Source: Bacteroidaceae bacterium
GTDB taxonomy: Bacteria; Bacteroidota; Bacteroidia; Bacteroidales; Bacteroidaceae
Direction: 5' to 3'
Length of the DNA: 52,041 nucleotides
NCBI GenBank assembly: GCA_017551925.1
Contig: JAFZKA010000038.1
Location: 1 to 52,041 of the forward strand
The stretch's first letter is position 1. Every line of letters begins with the position of its first letter. Positions 8,277-16,751 of the stretch are shown here, piece by piece. The notes beneath the pieces were generated by a model. That model saw only the letters and a program-made list of their open reading frames with translations. It had not been told where the DNA came from and made no database searches. A program made the translations under genes and the position numbers.

Positions 8277-10235
8277 ATGGCTACTATAGATTCAAAAATT
8301 CCCGAAGGCCCGTTGGCTGAAAAATGGTCCAACTATAAGGCTCATCAGAAACTTGTCAACCCCGCTAACAAGCGTAAGCTTGACATCATAGTTGTAGGTT
8401 CAGGTCTTGCCGGCGCATCAGCTGCTGCAACACTTGGTGACCTTGGTTTCAAGGTAAAGTGCTTCTGCATCCAGGATTCACCCCGTCGTGCACACTCTAT
8501 CGCTGCACAGGGTGGTATCAATGCTGCCAAGAACTACCAGAATGACGGTGACTCAGTATATCGTCTTTTCTACGATACCATCAAGGGCGGTGACTACCGT
8601 TCACGTGAGGCCAACGTATATCGCCTGGCTGAGGTTTCAAACAATATCATTGACCAGTGCGTAGCACAGGGCGTTCCCTTTGCACGTGAGTACGGCGGTA
8701 CACTTGCCAACCGTTCATTCGGTGGTGCTCAGGTATCGCGTACATTCTACGCCCGCGGTCAAACCGGTCAGCAGCTTCTGCTTGGTGCTTACTCAGCTTT
8801 GAGTTATCAGGTACATCAGGGTAACGTTGAATTGTTTACCCGTTGCGAGATGCTTGATCTGGTTATGATCAAGGATGAGAACGGAAAGGAGCGTGCACGC
8901 GGTATCATCTACCGTGACTTGGTAACCGGTGAGATCAAGCGTTGCTCAGCCCACGCCGTTGTTATCGGCACCGGCGGTTACGGAAATACCTATTTCCTGT
9001 CAACCAACGCTATGGGCAGTAACGGTTCAGCCGCAATGCAGTGCTACCGCAAGGGTGCCTGGTTTGCCAACCCCGCTTTTGCTCAGATTCACCCCACCTG
9101 TATTCCTGTACACGGTGACAAGCAGTCTAAACTGACACTTATGTCAGAGTCTCTGCGTAATGACGGACGTATCTGGGTTCCCAAGAAACTTGAGGATGCC
9201 AAGAAACTCCAGAAGGGTGAACTCAATCCTAACGATATACCCGATGAGGACCGCGACTTCTACCTGGAGCGCCGTTATCCTGCATTCGGTAACCTGGTTC
9301 CCCGTGACGTTGCATCACGTGCAGCCAAGGAGCGTTGCGACAAGGGCTATGGCGTAAACAACACCGGTCTGGCTGTATTCCTTGACTTCAAGTATGCTAT
9401 CCAGCGTCTTGGCAAGCAGGCTGTAGCCGACAAGTACGGTAACCTGTTCGATATGTATGAGGAGATTACCGATGTCAATCCGTATGAGAATCCTATGATG
9501 ATATTCCCCGCCATCCACTACACAATGGGCGGTATCTGGGTTGACTATGAGTTGCAGACCTCTATCCCCGGTCTGTTTGCCATTGGTGAGTGCAACTTCT
9601 CAGACCACGGAGCAAACCGTCTGGGTGCTTCTGCTCTTATGCAGGGTCTTGCCGACGGTTACTTTGTACTGCCTTACACCATCCAGAACTATCTGGCTGA
9701 CCAGATCCAGGTTCCGCGCTTCAGCACAGACCTGCCTGAGTTCGATGCTGCCGAGAAGGCTGTCAAGGAGAAGATTGCCAAGATAATGAGCATAGGCGGA
9801 AAGCGTTCTGTTGATTCTATCCATAAGGAACTTGGCCATATTATGTGGGAGTATGTCGGTATGGGCCGCACAGAAGAGTCTCTTAAGACCGCTCTCAAGA
9901 AACTGGATGAGGTAGAGAAGACCTTCTGGTCAGACCTGCGCGTTCCGGGTGATGCCCAGACTCTTAACATTGAACTTGAAAAGGCTCTGCGCCTGCTTGA
10001 CTTCATTGAGATTGGCAAGCTGATGGCTTATGACGCTCTTAACCGTGAGGAGTCATGCGGCGGTCACTTCCGTGAGGAGCATCAGACACCTGAGGGCGAG
10101 GCACTGCGTCATGATGACAAGTTCTCATACGTAGCCTGCTGGAACTACCAGGGTGAGGGCAAGGCACCTGAGTTGCTCAAGGAGCCTCTCAACTACGAGT
10201 ATATTAAGGTTCAGACCCGTAATTACAAGAACTGA
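8277..10235 (+). CDS. frdA: Fumarate reductase / succinate dehydrogenase flavoprotein subunit
   Basis: Catalytic subunit interconverting fumarate and succinate with covalently bound FAD. About 652 residues from the chosen ATG (8277, [17 protein letters not shown]); an in-frame ATG at 8265 is also possible but adds only four unconserved residues. Visible motifs: FAD-binding [16 protein letters not shown], flavinylation-site region [18 protein letters not shown] in the substrate region, and [21 protein letters not shown]. The length is that of the long group found in Bacteroidota and epsilonproteobacterial-type enzymes. Codon choice looks more restricted than in neighbouring genes, consistent with high expression. 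Confidence 0.96.
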   Translation: MATIDSKIPEGPLAEKWSNYKAHQKLVNPANKRKLDIIVVGSGLAGASAAATLGDLGFKVKCFCIQDSPRRAHSIAAQGGINAAKNYQNDGDSVYRLFYDTIKGGDYRSREANVYRLAEVSNNIIDQCVAQGVPFAREYGGTLANRSFGGAQVSRTFYARGQTGQQLLLGAYSALSYQVHQGNVELFTRCEMLDLVMIKDENGKERARGIIYRDLVTGEIKRCSAHAVVIGTGGYGNTYFLSTNAMGSNGSAAMQCYRKGAWFANPAFAQIHPTCIPVHGDKQSKLTLMSESLRNDGRIWVPKKLEDAKKLQKGELNPNDIPDEDRDFYLERRYPAFGNLVPRDVASRAAKERCDKGYGVNNTGLAVFLDFKYAIQRLGKQAVADKYGNLFDMYEEITDVNPYENPMMIFPAIHYTMGGIWVDYELQTSIPGLFAIGECNFSDHGANRLGASALMQGLADGYFVLPYTIQNYLADQIQVPRFSTDLPEFDAAEKAVKEKIAKIMSIGGKRSVDSIHKELGHIMWEYVGMGRTEESLKTALKKLDEVEKTFWSDLRVPGDAQTLNIELEKALRLLDFIEIGKLMAYDALNREESCGGHFREEHQTPEGEALRHDDKFSYVACWNYQGEGKAPELLKEPLNYEYIKVQTRNYKN

Positions 10236-10250
10236 TAAAAAAGCATCAAT

Positions 10251-11006
10251 ATGGAAAAGAATATAAGTTTTAAACTGAAAATTTGGCGCCAGAGAGGTCC
10301 TAAGGAGAAGGGCCAGTTCAAGGTGTATGAAATGAAGGATATCCCCACCGATACCTCATTCCTTGAGATGCTTGACATTCTGAACGAGCAGCTCATCAAT
10401 GCAGGTGAGGAACCCGTGGTATTTGACCATGACTGCCGCGAGGGTATCTGCGGTATGTGCTCACTCTATATCAACGGTCATCCGCACGGCCCCGCTACAG
10501 GTGCTACCACCTGCCAGCTTTACATGCGCCGTTTCAAGGATGGTGAGACCATCACTGTTGAGCCTTGGCGTTCAGCCGGTTTCCCGGTTATCCGTGACCT
10601 GATGGTTGACCGTCGTGCATATGACAAGATCATGCAGGCCGGTGGTTACGTATCAATCAATACCGGTGGTGTACCCGATGCCAACGCAATTCCTATCTCA
10701 AAGGAAAAGGCTGACCTGGCTATGGATGCTGCATCATGCATCGGTTGCGGTGCCTGCGTTGCTGCCTGCAAGAACGGCTCTGCAATGCTGTTTGTCAGCG
10801 CAAAGGTTAGCCAGCTTGCTCTGCTCCCGCAGGGTCAGGTAGAGGCCGCACGTCGCGCCAAGGCTATGCTCTCCAAAATGGATGAGCTTGGATTCGGTAA
10901 CTGCACCAACACCCGCGCCTGCGAGGCCGAGTGCCCCAAGTGCATCAGCATCAGCAACATCGCCCGCCTGAACCGCGAGTTCATTGCTGCCAAACTGAAA
11001 GACTGA
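10251..11006 (+). CDS. frdB: Fumarate reductase / succinate dehydrogenase iron-sulfur subunit
   Basis: Electron-transfer subunit linking cytochrome b haems to FrdA. 251 residues. The N-terminal 2Fe-2S ferredoxin-like domain has CREGICGMC and a later TTCQ. The C-terminal domain carries [11 protein letters not shown] and [14 protein letters not shown], which supply the 4Fe-4S and 3Fe-4S ligands. It starts 15 bases after frdA stops, with a strong stem-loop terminator about 20 bases downstream. Identification is secure from cysteine spacing and operon order C-A-B. Confidence 0.96.
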   Translation: MEKNISFKLKIWRQRGPKEKGQFKVYEMKDIPTDTSFLEMLDILNEQLINAGEEPVVFDHDCREGICGMCSLYINGHPHGPATGATTCQLYMRRFKDGETITVEPWRSAGFPVIRDLMVDRRAYDKIMQAGGYVSINTGGVPDANAIPISKEKADLAMDAASCIGCGACVAACKNGSAMLFVSAKVSQLALLPQGQVEAARRAKAMLSKMDELGFGNCTNTRACEAECPKCISISNIARLNREFIAAKLKD

Positions 11007-11026
11007 TTCCAAAGTAATCAAAAATC

Positions 11027-11064
11027 AAAACCGTGGTGAAAATCTGTTTTCACCACGGTTTTTT
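11027..11064 (+). terminator. Intrinsic terminator of frdCAB
   Basis: A perfect 16-bp inverted repeat: left arm 11027-11042 (AAAACCGTGGTGAAAA), 4-base loop TCTG, right arm 11047-11062, then two further T. It begins 20 bases after the frdB stop and ends 13 bases before the next start. Confidence 0.92.
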
Positions 11065-11077
11065 AACTATCATCGTT

Positions 11078-11257
11078 ATGAAGAACCGTAAGAAACAGAT
11101 AGGGACGCTGGCTGATTATATTAAAGCAAACCGTAAAGCCAGTCGTGAGGAGGAGATTCAGGCTCACGGAAAGCCTGTTTCATCACGACCTGTGGTTTTC
11201 AAGTCCAAAAAGGTCTATGACCGCAAGAAAATCAAGAGGGAGGAAGTGGGTTTCTAA
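11078..11257 (+). CDS. Small basic conserved-type protein of unknown function (59 aa)
   Basis: Starts MKNRKKQIGTLADYIKANRK and ends KKVYDRKKIKREEVGF; rich in Lys/Arg with no membrane segment or signal. The frame extends upstream into the frd terminator, but the ATG at 11078 just after that hairpin is the sensible start. Similar short Lys-rich proteins occur next to unrelated genes in Bacteroidales, so I think it is real, but I recognise no domain. A nucleic-acid or ribosome association would fit its charge, purely as inference. Its stop codon overlaps the convergent gene's stop by 4 bases. Confidence 0.7.
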   Translation: MKNRKKQIGTLADYIKANRKASREEEIQAHGKPVSSRPVVFKSKKVYDRKKIKREEVGF

Positions 11258-12408
11258 CGGTTCAGTTTGCGGTAGTCCCTGGTGCAGATCTCATAGCAGA
11301 GTTTGAACCAGACTATGACTACAGGCAGGGCTTTGAGTCCATAGGGTCTCATCCATTCATCACGTATAAACCTTGGCATGAGATCTGAGTGGGCCATGGT
11401 ACAGAAGAAGAATACATATACCATAAGCGCAATATCCCATTTGGAACGTTGCCATGGTGCCGCGGTGTACCATATTACAACACCGATGACAGGAGTGATA
11501 TAGCCGCTGTTTTCAGAGCCGGTAGAAAAGAGAACCACAAACATAAGCGTTGAAGCCAGGATGGTTTGGCGGAACCCCTGGTTCTGATACTGGTTCAGAC
11601 GCAGATAAGGTAATGCAAAAGCAATCAGACCAGGAATAATGAGCCATAGGTCAGAATATGTGGCACAGCCTGATATCTTACGTACAAGACCCAAGAGTGA
11701 TATATTTGTGGCATGGCTGAACATATTGTCACCGTTTTTGGCCACAAGTGATTCATACCAGTCCTGGTACTGTCCGATAATATATTCAGGACTGGAGATA
11801 ATCATGGGCGCCACAAACAGTATGACAGCCCAGAACAGAAGGCTTAGAATGAGTTTTCCTTTATGACGTGAGAAAAAGAAAAACGCAAGTCCTACAATAC
11901 CGTATAATTTGATGAATGTGCCCAGCATAATGGCAAAGGCTGCCCAGAAATCCTTTTCACGTTCTATAAAGCAGTAACTGAGTAGAATTATTGCAGCAAT
12001 GGCAATATTGAACTGCTGCATCTGGATGGCATTGAGCAATTCATGAGCGCAGAACCAGTAAATGAATATCTGCTGGTATTGTGTAAACTGATTGCGTCTG
12101 ACGGCAAAGTACAGAAGCAGCGTAAGGGCCACAAGCCACAACAGCATGCCCACCCATGTGGGCAGTACGGCAAAGGGTGCTATTACAAGTGAAAATGTGG
12201 GACCGTAATGGTTGACGTCAAAGTACTCGGCCGGATAAAGGCTGAAAAGAGGCAACTGATTGATGACGTGCCAGAACACCTGCTTAAAGATAAGATAGTT
12301 GTTTTCACGTCCATGGCCGTAGCGGGTCATACCTGTTACGGCGATGATCATCCATACACAGAACAAAGTTCTTGGATCAGTAAGAATTCGTTTCAGTTTC
12401 TCTTTCAT
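11254..12408 (-). CDS. Polytopic membrane protein, GT87/DUF2029-like glycosyltransferase
   Basis: 384 residues with about ten hydrophobic segments. It resembles the GT-C glycosyltransferase family 87 (DUF2029): an early loop with DVNHYGPTFSLVIAPFAVLP, the QMQQFNIAI segment, the GTFIKLYGIVGLAFF segment, and a late FVVLFSTGSENSGY loop. Family members use polyprenyl-phosphate sugars as donors outside the cytoplasmic membrane (e.g. mannosyltransferases of actinobacteria); donor and acceptor here are unknown. It stands alone, with a bidirectional terminator just upstream at 12421-12463, so it is probably monocistronic. Confidence 0.8.
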   Translation of the reverse strand: MKEKLKRILTDPRTLFCVWMIIAVTGMTRYGHGRENNYLIFKQVFWHVINQLPLFSLYPAEYFDVNHYGPTFSLVIAPFAVLPTWVGMLLWLVALTLLLYFAVRRNQFTQYQQIFIYWFCAHELLNAIQMQQFNIAIAAIILLSYCFIEREKDFWAAFAIMLGTFIKLYGIVGLAFFFFSRHKGKLILSLLFWAVILFVAPMIISSPEYIIGQYQDWYESLVAKNGDNMFSHATNISLLGLVRKISGCATYSDLWLIIPGLIAFALPYLRLNQYQNQGFRQTILASTLMFVVLFSTGSENSGYITPVIGVVIWYTAAPWQRSKWDIALMVYVFFFCTMAHSDLMPRFIRDEWMRPYGLKALPVVIVWFKLCYEICTRDYRKLNR

Positions 12409-12420
12409 ACGGCCAATAAG

Positions 12421-12463
12421 AAAAAAAATAGGTGTGCAAGTATCATTACTTGCCCACCTTTTT
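12421..12463. terminator. Bidirectional intrinsic terminator between DUF2795 gene and GT87-like gene
   Basis: 13-bp arms 12430-12442 (AGGTGTGCAAGTA) and 12447-12459 with one mismatch and a 4-base loop. An A-run lies on the left and a T-run on the right, so it can stop transcription on either strand. It would end the minus-strand DUF2795 transcript before the GT87-like gene. Confidence 0.8.
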
Positions 12464-12493
12464 GAATATTGACAGGTTCTCTATAATCATGCC

Positions 12494-12715
12494 TTAATAT
12501 TCATCCTCGTTGAAGAAAAAGTCTTCCTTGCTGGGATAATCGGGCCATATATCCTCTATGCTTTCATAGATATCGCCCTCATCTTCTATCTCTTGAAGGT
12601 TCTCTATTACCTCAAGAGGGGCTCCTGAACGGACGGCGTAATCAATCAACTCATCCTTGGTTGCGGGCCAAGGTGCATCTTCAAGTTTTGATGCCAGTTC
12701 CAATGTCCAATACAT
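12494..12715 (-). CDS. DUF2795-type small acidic protein
   Basis: 73 residues from MYWTLELASKLEDAPWPATK; the frame is open 14 codons further but this start matches the family pattern as I recall it. The sequence is strongly acidic toward the end (SKEDFFFNEDEY) and contains DELIDYAVRSGAPLEVIENL, a helical DUF2795-like block. No enzymatic motif is visible. It lies downstream of the cobalamin adenosyltransferase gene on the same strand, 72 bases apart. Function unknown. Confidence 0.82.
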   Translation of the reverse strand: MYWTLELASKLEDAPWPATKDELIDYAVRSGAPLEVIENLQEIEDEGDIYESIEDIWPDYPSKEDFFFNEDEY

Positions 12716-12754
12716 AGTAAAATGCGGTGTTTTAAGGTTACTTTTATAGGGGTG

Positions 12755-12762
12755 CAAAAGTA
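12755..12762 (-). promoter_or_regulatory. Candidate -7 promoter element for the DUF2795 gene
   Basis: TACTTTTG on the minus strand, 39 bases upstream of the DUF2795 ATG. TTTG lies 17 bases further upstream (12783-12780), slightly short of the usual spacing. Confidence 0.35.
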
Positions 12763-12787
12763 TAAAAAAAAATGTTATACAAAAGTT

Positions 12788-13333
12788 CTACCAGATATTT
12801 TCACTGACACCTGAAAAAAAGTTTATCCTACGTGCCAGGACAAAAAGGTAATCAGACAGGCGATTAATGTATTGGAGTAGTTCTGAAGGTGCTTTTGCGT
12901 CATCGGGAAGAGCCAATATAAGACGCTCGGCACGGCGGCATACGGTGCGTGCAACGTGGGCGTATGAAGCGGCCTGGGTTCCTCCGGGCAGGATGAATGA
13001 ACGCTGTTCGGGCAGTCCTTCCTGAACGGCATCAATCATATTCTCCATACGTGTCACATCAGGAGCAAGAACCTTGCAACTGTCAGGAAGTTGAAATGCC
13101 TTGGTATCGGTTGCCAGACAGCCGCCTATATTGAACAGTTTTTGCTGAATCCAACGTATGTTTTCTGCGCTTTCCGCTTTCTCATCCATAACGGAAAGCA
13201 TAAGGCCGATGAATGAGTTGAGTTCATCAATCGTACCGTAAGCATCCAGACGTGGATCGGTTTTGCTTACACGTTTGCCACCTACCAGGCTGGTGGTGCC
13301 TTTATCGCCGGTGCGGGTATATATCTTGCTCAT
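12788..13333 (-). CDS. ATP:cob(I)alamin adenosyltransferase, PduO type
   Basis: Makes adenosylcobalamin from reduced corrinoid and ATP in the cytosol. 181 residues beginning MSKIYTRTGDKGTTSLVGGKRVSK, the ATP-binding N-terminal signature of the PduO family. The C-terminal signature VCRRAERL...INRLSDYLFVLAR is also present. Bacteroidales use adenosylcobalamin for methylmalonyl-CoA mutase in the succinate-to-propionate route, which fits the fumarate reductase nearby; that link is inference. The start codon overlaps the stop of the upstream methyltransferase gene by 4 bases, indicating translational coupling. Confidence 0.92.
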   Translation of the reverse strand: MSKIYTRTGDKGTTSLVGGKRVSKTDPRLDAYGTIDELNSFIGLMLSVMDEKAESAENIRWIQQKLFNIGGCLATDTKAFQLPDSCKVLAPDVTRMENMIDAVQEGLPEQRSFILPGGTQAASYAHVARTVCRRAERLILALPDDAKAPSELLQYINRLSDYLFVLARRINFFSGVSENIW

Positions 13334-13986
13334 AACACGTAGTGTTGTTTAGTCATCTTATGGTCAAAGAACAGAAGTCCCACTTTTTTCATCTGGAATG
13401 TCACTCCCACTCTTTCATCTTTAATGATCTCTTTCCACCACTCTTTTTTCTGTTTCTTGCCCAGGTCTTCAACTACAATTACCGTTTCAGGTGTTGCGTA
13501 TTGAAGAATCATTCCTACCGCCTGTTTCCACAGAGCGGTGTGGGCAATATGGAAAAACTGCGGAACATTACCGCTGTCCAGAATGTCCTGAGTGGTTTCC
13601 AGTACATCGGCTGCAATATACTCAATATTCCTGATTTTCTTCAGGTTGCGGCGCACCTCTTTTTCACCGGGATTCGGAAAATCCAGAGTAACAACCTTTG
13701 ACTGTCTTGATACAGACGCAAGATAACCGGTACTTACTCCGGCACCTGTACCTATTTCAAGAATGAATTCGGGGTTGAAATGGTTCACCAGGCGAAAAAG
13801 CAGTTCATCACGGCTTTGGGGGTATTGAGGCATATATTGGGGAGCCTTTTCCCAGAAGGGGTACAGGTCTTCATATGCATAATAAGGGTGGCGTTCGTTA
13901 ATGACGTTTTCAATCAGGTCATACGCCCAGGGAGAGTGTACTCCGAATCCCTGACGGGTGAGCCAACGGTTATCGGTGAGTTTCAT
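13330..13986 (-). CDS. Class I SAM-dependent methyltransferase (O-methyltransferase-like)
   Basis: 218 residues. Motif I ILEIGTGAGVSTGYLA (about 77-92) and the following VVTLDFPN acidic strand mark a Rossmann-fold methyltransferase. The aromatic N-terminus (LTRQGFGVHSPWAYDLIENV) is typical of a Bacteroidota-specific group whose substrate is not known to me. The C-terminal part keeps VIVVEDLGKKQKKEWWKE, probably the segment corresponding to motif IV/V. It lies between the DUF3108 gene (6 bases upstream) and the adenosyltransferase gene (4-base overlap), so the three are one transcription unit. Confidence 0.82.
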   Translation of the reverse strand: MKLTDNRWLTRQGFGVHSPWAYDLIENVINERHPYYAYEDLYPFWEKAPQYMPQYPQSRDELLFRLVNHFNPEFILEIGTGAGVSTGYLASVSRQSKVVTLDFPNPGEKEVRRNLKKIRNIEYIAADVLETTQDILDSGNVPQFFHIAHTALWKQAVGMILQYATPETVIVVEDLGKKQKKEWWKEIIKDERVGVTFQMKKVGLLFFDHKMTKQHYVL

Positions 13987-13992
13987 ATCTTG

Positions 13993-14742
13993 TTATTTAA
14001 GCAGTGCCTTGATTTTTGTTCCGCCTCCCAGAATGATTTCAAGTTGGATGGGGGCGTGGTGTGAATCATTGGTAACGTATGCCTTGACTGTTTCACGCTC
14101 CTTACCCTCTTTGCGGTCCCTAATCGAGATTATCATGCAGTCATAGGTCTTTCCGTTATCGGCTTTGATTTTTTTATCGCCGGTATATACCAGATATTGT
14201 TGCACAACCATGTTTCCGTTCACCATTGGTAATGTCTTGGTGTAGCCAGGTTTGATGCCTTTAGTGTTTATCTTTTGAGCGAAAGATATCATGCTCATAA
14301 GGTCAAAGATACGCGTATCACGTGTCTCTGTTGCCTGGCTTGTGCGTGCACCGGTGACCATGTTCCATGTGGTGAGGTCTGCAACAAACTTTTCATTTTC
14401 TTTTGAGAAACGTGCGGTCTCAAGGTTGTGCCTGTTGCCCTCATTCACTATTTTTCTGAAAAACAGGCTCTCACCCTGAGGGGTATTGTAAGATTCTATA
14501 GTGTCCTTAAGTACAAACACCCTGTTTACGGTCTGGCTGGTGTTCAACTCAATAGCGGTACGTATTGCATCACGACCTTCAAAAACCGTTTCAGTATCAT
14601 ACAGGTGAGCGTTTCCTGTGGGTAAACTGAAAGGGCCGAAACCGAAATATAGATTGAATCTGTAGTCCGATGCGCTTGCCTGAATGAATCCCGACAGAAT
14701 GAGAAAGTAGAGAGAGAATCTTAATAGTCTTGCGCCAACCAT
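13993..14742 (-). CDS. DUF3108-family exported protein
   Basis: 249 residues from the ATG at 14742, which gives a signal peptide (MVGARLLRFSLYFLILSGFIQASA). The open frame continues upstream through tRNA-Leu, which must be non-coding read-through. The mature part, YRFNLYFGFGPFSLPTGNAHL onward, is all-beta, and the C-terminal half (TYDCMIISIRDRKEG...AYVTNDSHHAPIQLEI) matches the DUF3108 pattern of an alternating beta sandwich, probably periplasmic. Role unknown. The gene begins 35 bases after the tRNA-Leu 3' end on the same strand. Confidence 0.8.
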   Translation of the reverse strand: MVGARLLRFSLYFLILSGFIQASASDYRFNLYFGFGPFSLPTGNAHLYDTETVFEGRDAIRTAIELNTSQTVNRVFVLKDTIESYNTPQGESLFFRKIVNEGNRHNLETARFSKENEKFVADLTTWNMVTGARTSQATETRDTRIFDLMSMISFAQKINTKGIKPGYTKTLPMVNGNMVVQQYLVYTGDKKIKADNGKTYDCMIISIRDRKEGKERETVKAYVTNDSHHAPIQLEIILGGGTKIKALLK

Positions 14743-14759
14743 CAATACACAGATTAATG

Positions 14760-14767
14760 CAAAAATA
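14760..14767 (-). promoter_or_regulatory. Candidate -7 promoter element between tRNA-Leu and the DUF3108 gene
   Basis: TATTTTTG on the minus strand fits TAnnTTTG. Any -33 element would have to overlap the 3' end of the tRNA gene, and no TTG stands there, so read-through from the tRNA promoter is the alternative. Confidence 0.3.
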
Positions 14768-14777
14768 CGTAGGGAAG

Positions 14778-14862
14778 TGCTCGAAGCGGGACTCGAACCC
14801 GCACAGCCGATAAAGGCCAAGGGATTTTAAGTCCCTCGTGTCTACCATTCCACCATTCGAGC
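14778..14862 (-). tRNA. tRNA-Leu (anticodon TAA)
   Basis: 85-nt class II tRNA on the minus strand. Acceptor arms GCTCGAA and TTCGAGC pair, with discriminator A. The anticodon stem AGGGA/TCCCT encloses loop CTTAAAA, giving anticodon TAA. A long variable arm follows, and the T arm is GCGGG-TTCGAGT-CCCGC. No CCA is encoded. Confidence 0.96.
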
Positions 14863-15006
14863 AAAAATAAGCCATAATCTCGGTGAGACTTTATTTTAAT
14901 CCCACATTGGTGATTATAGGTGGTGCAAAAGTACGGGGTTTGGAGCGATTAGCCAAAAAATATGGAAAAAAAAGGCGCGCTAATTTTAACAAATAATAAA
15001 ATACAT

Positions 15007-15014
15007 TACATTTG
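15007..15014 (+). promoter_or_regulatory. Candidate -7 promoter element for the carboxylesterase gene
   Basis: TACATTTG matches TAnnTTTG 67 bases before the ATG, in the AT-rich stretch 14990-15060 that separates the divergent tRNA-Leu and esterase genes. No good TTG was found 19-21 bases upstream. Confidence 0.4.
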
Positions 15015-15081
15015 TAGTTGCTTTACTCGTATAAGGCAAATGTTGACAACTAACTTATTCTTAAACCAATAACAAGAAATT

Positions 15082-16686
15082 ATGAAAAAACTGTTGTTTA
15101 TTGCAGGTATTCTGACCTTGATGGCCAGTTGCCAGTGCAACACTGAGAAACTCAGTCCGGTACTGAGCATCGAAGGTGGACAGGTTCAGGGCGTGAGCGC
15201 TGACCGCGTTAAAGGTGTTTTTGTATTCCGCGGCATACCTTATGCAGCAGCACCTATTCGTGAGAACCGCTGGAAGGCTCCACAGCCTGTTACTCCTTGG
15301 GAAGGCATTAAACTTTGCAACCGTTTTGACCATCCCAGTTATCAGCACATCCAGTATAAGGGTGGCTACTACACTGAGTGGGGTTATGGTGATGAGGCTC
15401 CTTTCAGCGAGGATTGCCTGTATCTGAACATCTGGACCAAAAAGCCGGGTGATGTAAATGCCAAACTTCCGGTTGCCCTGTGGATTCATGGTGGCGGTTA
15501 CCGCGAGGGTTGGGGCTCAGAGCCTGAGTTTGACGCTCAGGAGTGGGCCGGCAAGGATGTTATCCTGGTTTCAATCAACTATCGTCTTGGAATATACGGT
15601 TTCATGACACACCCCGATCTCTCTGCTGAGAGCCCCAACGGTGTATCAGGCAACTACGGTATCCTGGATCAGATTGAGTCACTCAAGTGGATCAAAAAGA
15701 ACATCGCTCAGTTCGGTGGTGATCCTGACAACGTAATGATATTCGGTCAGTCAGCAGGTGGCGGCAGTGTACGTACACTTTGCGAGTCTCCTCTGGCACG
15801 TGGTCTGTTCCACAAGGCAATCATCATGAGTGCCGGTGGTCTTACCGTTCCTAACAACAACGCAGCAGGTGCCCGTGGCGGTATGGGCGGCATGCGCGGT
15901 GGTATGGGCATGGGCATGATGGGCGGCTTCGGCGGTTTTGGCGGTGGCGCTAACGCTAACAACACTCCGCGTCCTGCTGCTTACAAGGCTCCTCAGGCTC
16001 CCGAGGGTCTGAACGCTCTGCAGCGTGCTGAGTTCAACACCAAGGTTATCATGGACTGGGCAGGTTACAATACTCTGCAGAAGATGCGTAACGCTGACAC
16101 TGAGGTTATCTACTCATTGGCTACCATTTACAGCAATGCTACAGGTAATCAGGGCAGCATAACCGGTATGCCTATCGTTGACGGTTATGTATCAAAGGAG
16201 AGTTTTGATGAGGCTGCTCTTGACGGTACTCTGGCCGATGTTCCTTACATGTGCGGTTACACTCTGAACGATATGGGCAACATGTCTGCAGGCGTTGCAG
16301 CATTCTGCCAGAACCGTGCTGAAATGACCAAGAACGGCAGCAAGGCATATGCATATGAGTTTGCTCGTCCTCTGCCCGATGACGGTTCACATCCTGAGGT
16401 TACACAGCGTCTGCGTGGTGCATTCCACTCATCAGATCTGTGGTTCGTATTCAAGTCACTGCAGCACTGCTGGAGACCTTGGACACAGGGTGACTGGGAT
16501 CTGTCAGAGAAGATGCTTACCGCTTGGACCAACTTTGCAAAGTACAGCGATCCTAACGGTCCTCAGGGCGGCGAGTGGAAACCCTGCACCAAGGATGATC
16601 CTAACTTCATGGTATTCAAGTTGGATGAGAATGATGCTGAGAACTCAGAGTTCACTCAGCCTATCACCAAACTTCCATGGGAATAA
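15082..16686 (+). CDS. Lipoprotein type-B carboxylesterase with Gly/Met-rich insertion
   Basis: Alpha/beta-hydrolase esterase of the para-nitrobenzyl esterase/cholinesterase family, 534 residues. A lipoprotein signal ends LMASC (Cys17), so it is probably envelope-anchored. Family signatures: EDCLYLNIW (110-118), oxyanion region ALWIHGGGY (132-140), and nucleophile elbow GQSAGG with Ser224. The probable catalytic His lies in RGAFHSSDLWFVF near residue 442, and the acid is less certain. Residues about 262-289 are a low-complexity Gly/Met/Phe-rich insertion placed soon after the catalytic serine, which is unusual. Natural substrate unknown. Followed by a hairpin terminator. Confidence 0.88.
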   Translation: MKKLLFIAGILTLMASCQCNTEKLSPVLSIEGGQVQGVSADRVKGVFVFRGIPYAAAPIRENRWKAPQPVTPWEGIKLCNRFDHPSYQHIQYKGGYYTEWGYGDEAPFSEDCLYLNIWTKKPGDVNAKLPVALWIHGGGYREGWGSEPEFDAQEWAGKDVILVSINYRLGIYGFMTHPDLSAESPNGVSGNYGILDQIESLKWIKKNIAQFGGDPDNVMIFGQSAGGGSVRTLCESPLARGLFHKAIIMSAGGLTVPNNNAAGARGGMGGMRGGMGMGMMGGFGGFGGGANANNTPRPAAYKAPQAPEGLNALQRAEFNTKVIMDWAGYNTLQKMRNADTEVIYSLATIYSNATGNQGSITGMPIVDGYVSKESFDEAALDGTLADVPYMCGYTLNDMGNMSAGVAAFCQNRAEMTKNGSKAYAYEFARPLPDDGSHPEVTQRLRGAFHSSDLWFVFKSLQHCWRPWTQGDWDLSEKMLTAWTNFAKYSDPNGPQGGEWKPCTKDDPNFMVFKLDENDAENSEFTQPITKLPWE

Positions 16687-16701
16687 TTCCACGGTGAATG
16701 C

Positions 16702-16735
16702 AAAAAAATGCCGGCCATATGGTCGGCATTTTTTA
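16702..16735. terminator. Bidirectional terminator between carboxylesterase and Rieske-like lipoprotein genes
   Basis: Arms AAATGCCGGCC and GGTCGGCATTT flank an ATAT loop with one G-T wobble. An A-run precedes and a T-run follows, so it serves both convergent transcripts. Confidence 0.87.
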
Positions 16736-16751
16736 TTTCTGCATGTCCGAA

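Noticed and set aside
8601-8620. Further CACGTG cores, e.g. in frdA and elsewhere, as extra parS sites.
   Set aside because: They lack the TGTT and AACA arms and lie in coding sequence; six-base cores are expected by chance.
14743-14875. Upstream extension of the DUF3108 frame and an alternative 92-aa frame across tRNA-Leu.
   Set aside because: Both read through the tRNA-Leu gene. The signal peptide begins at the Met at 14742, so upstream codons are non-coding.
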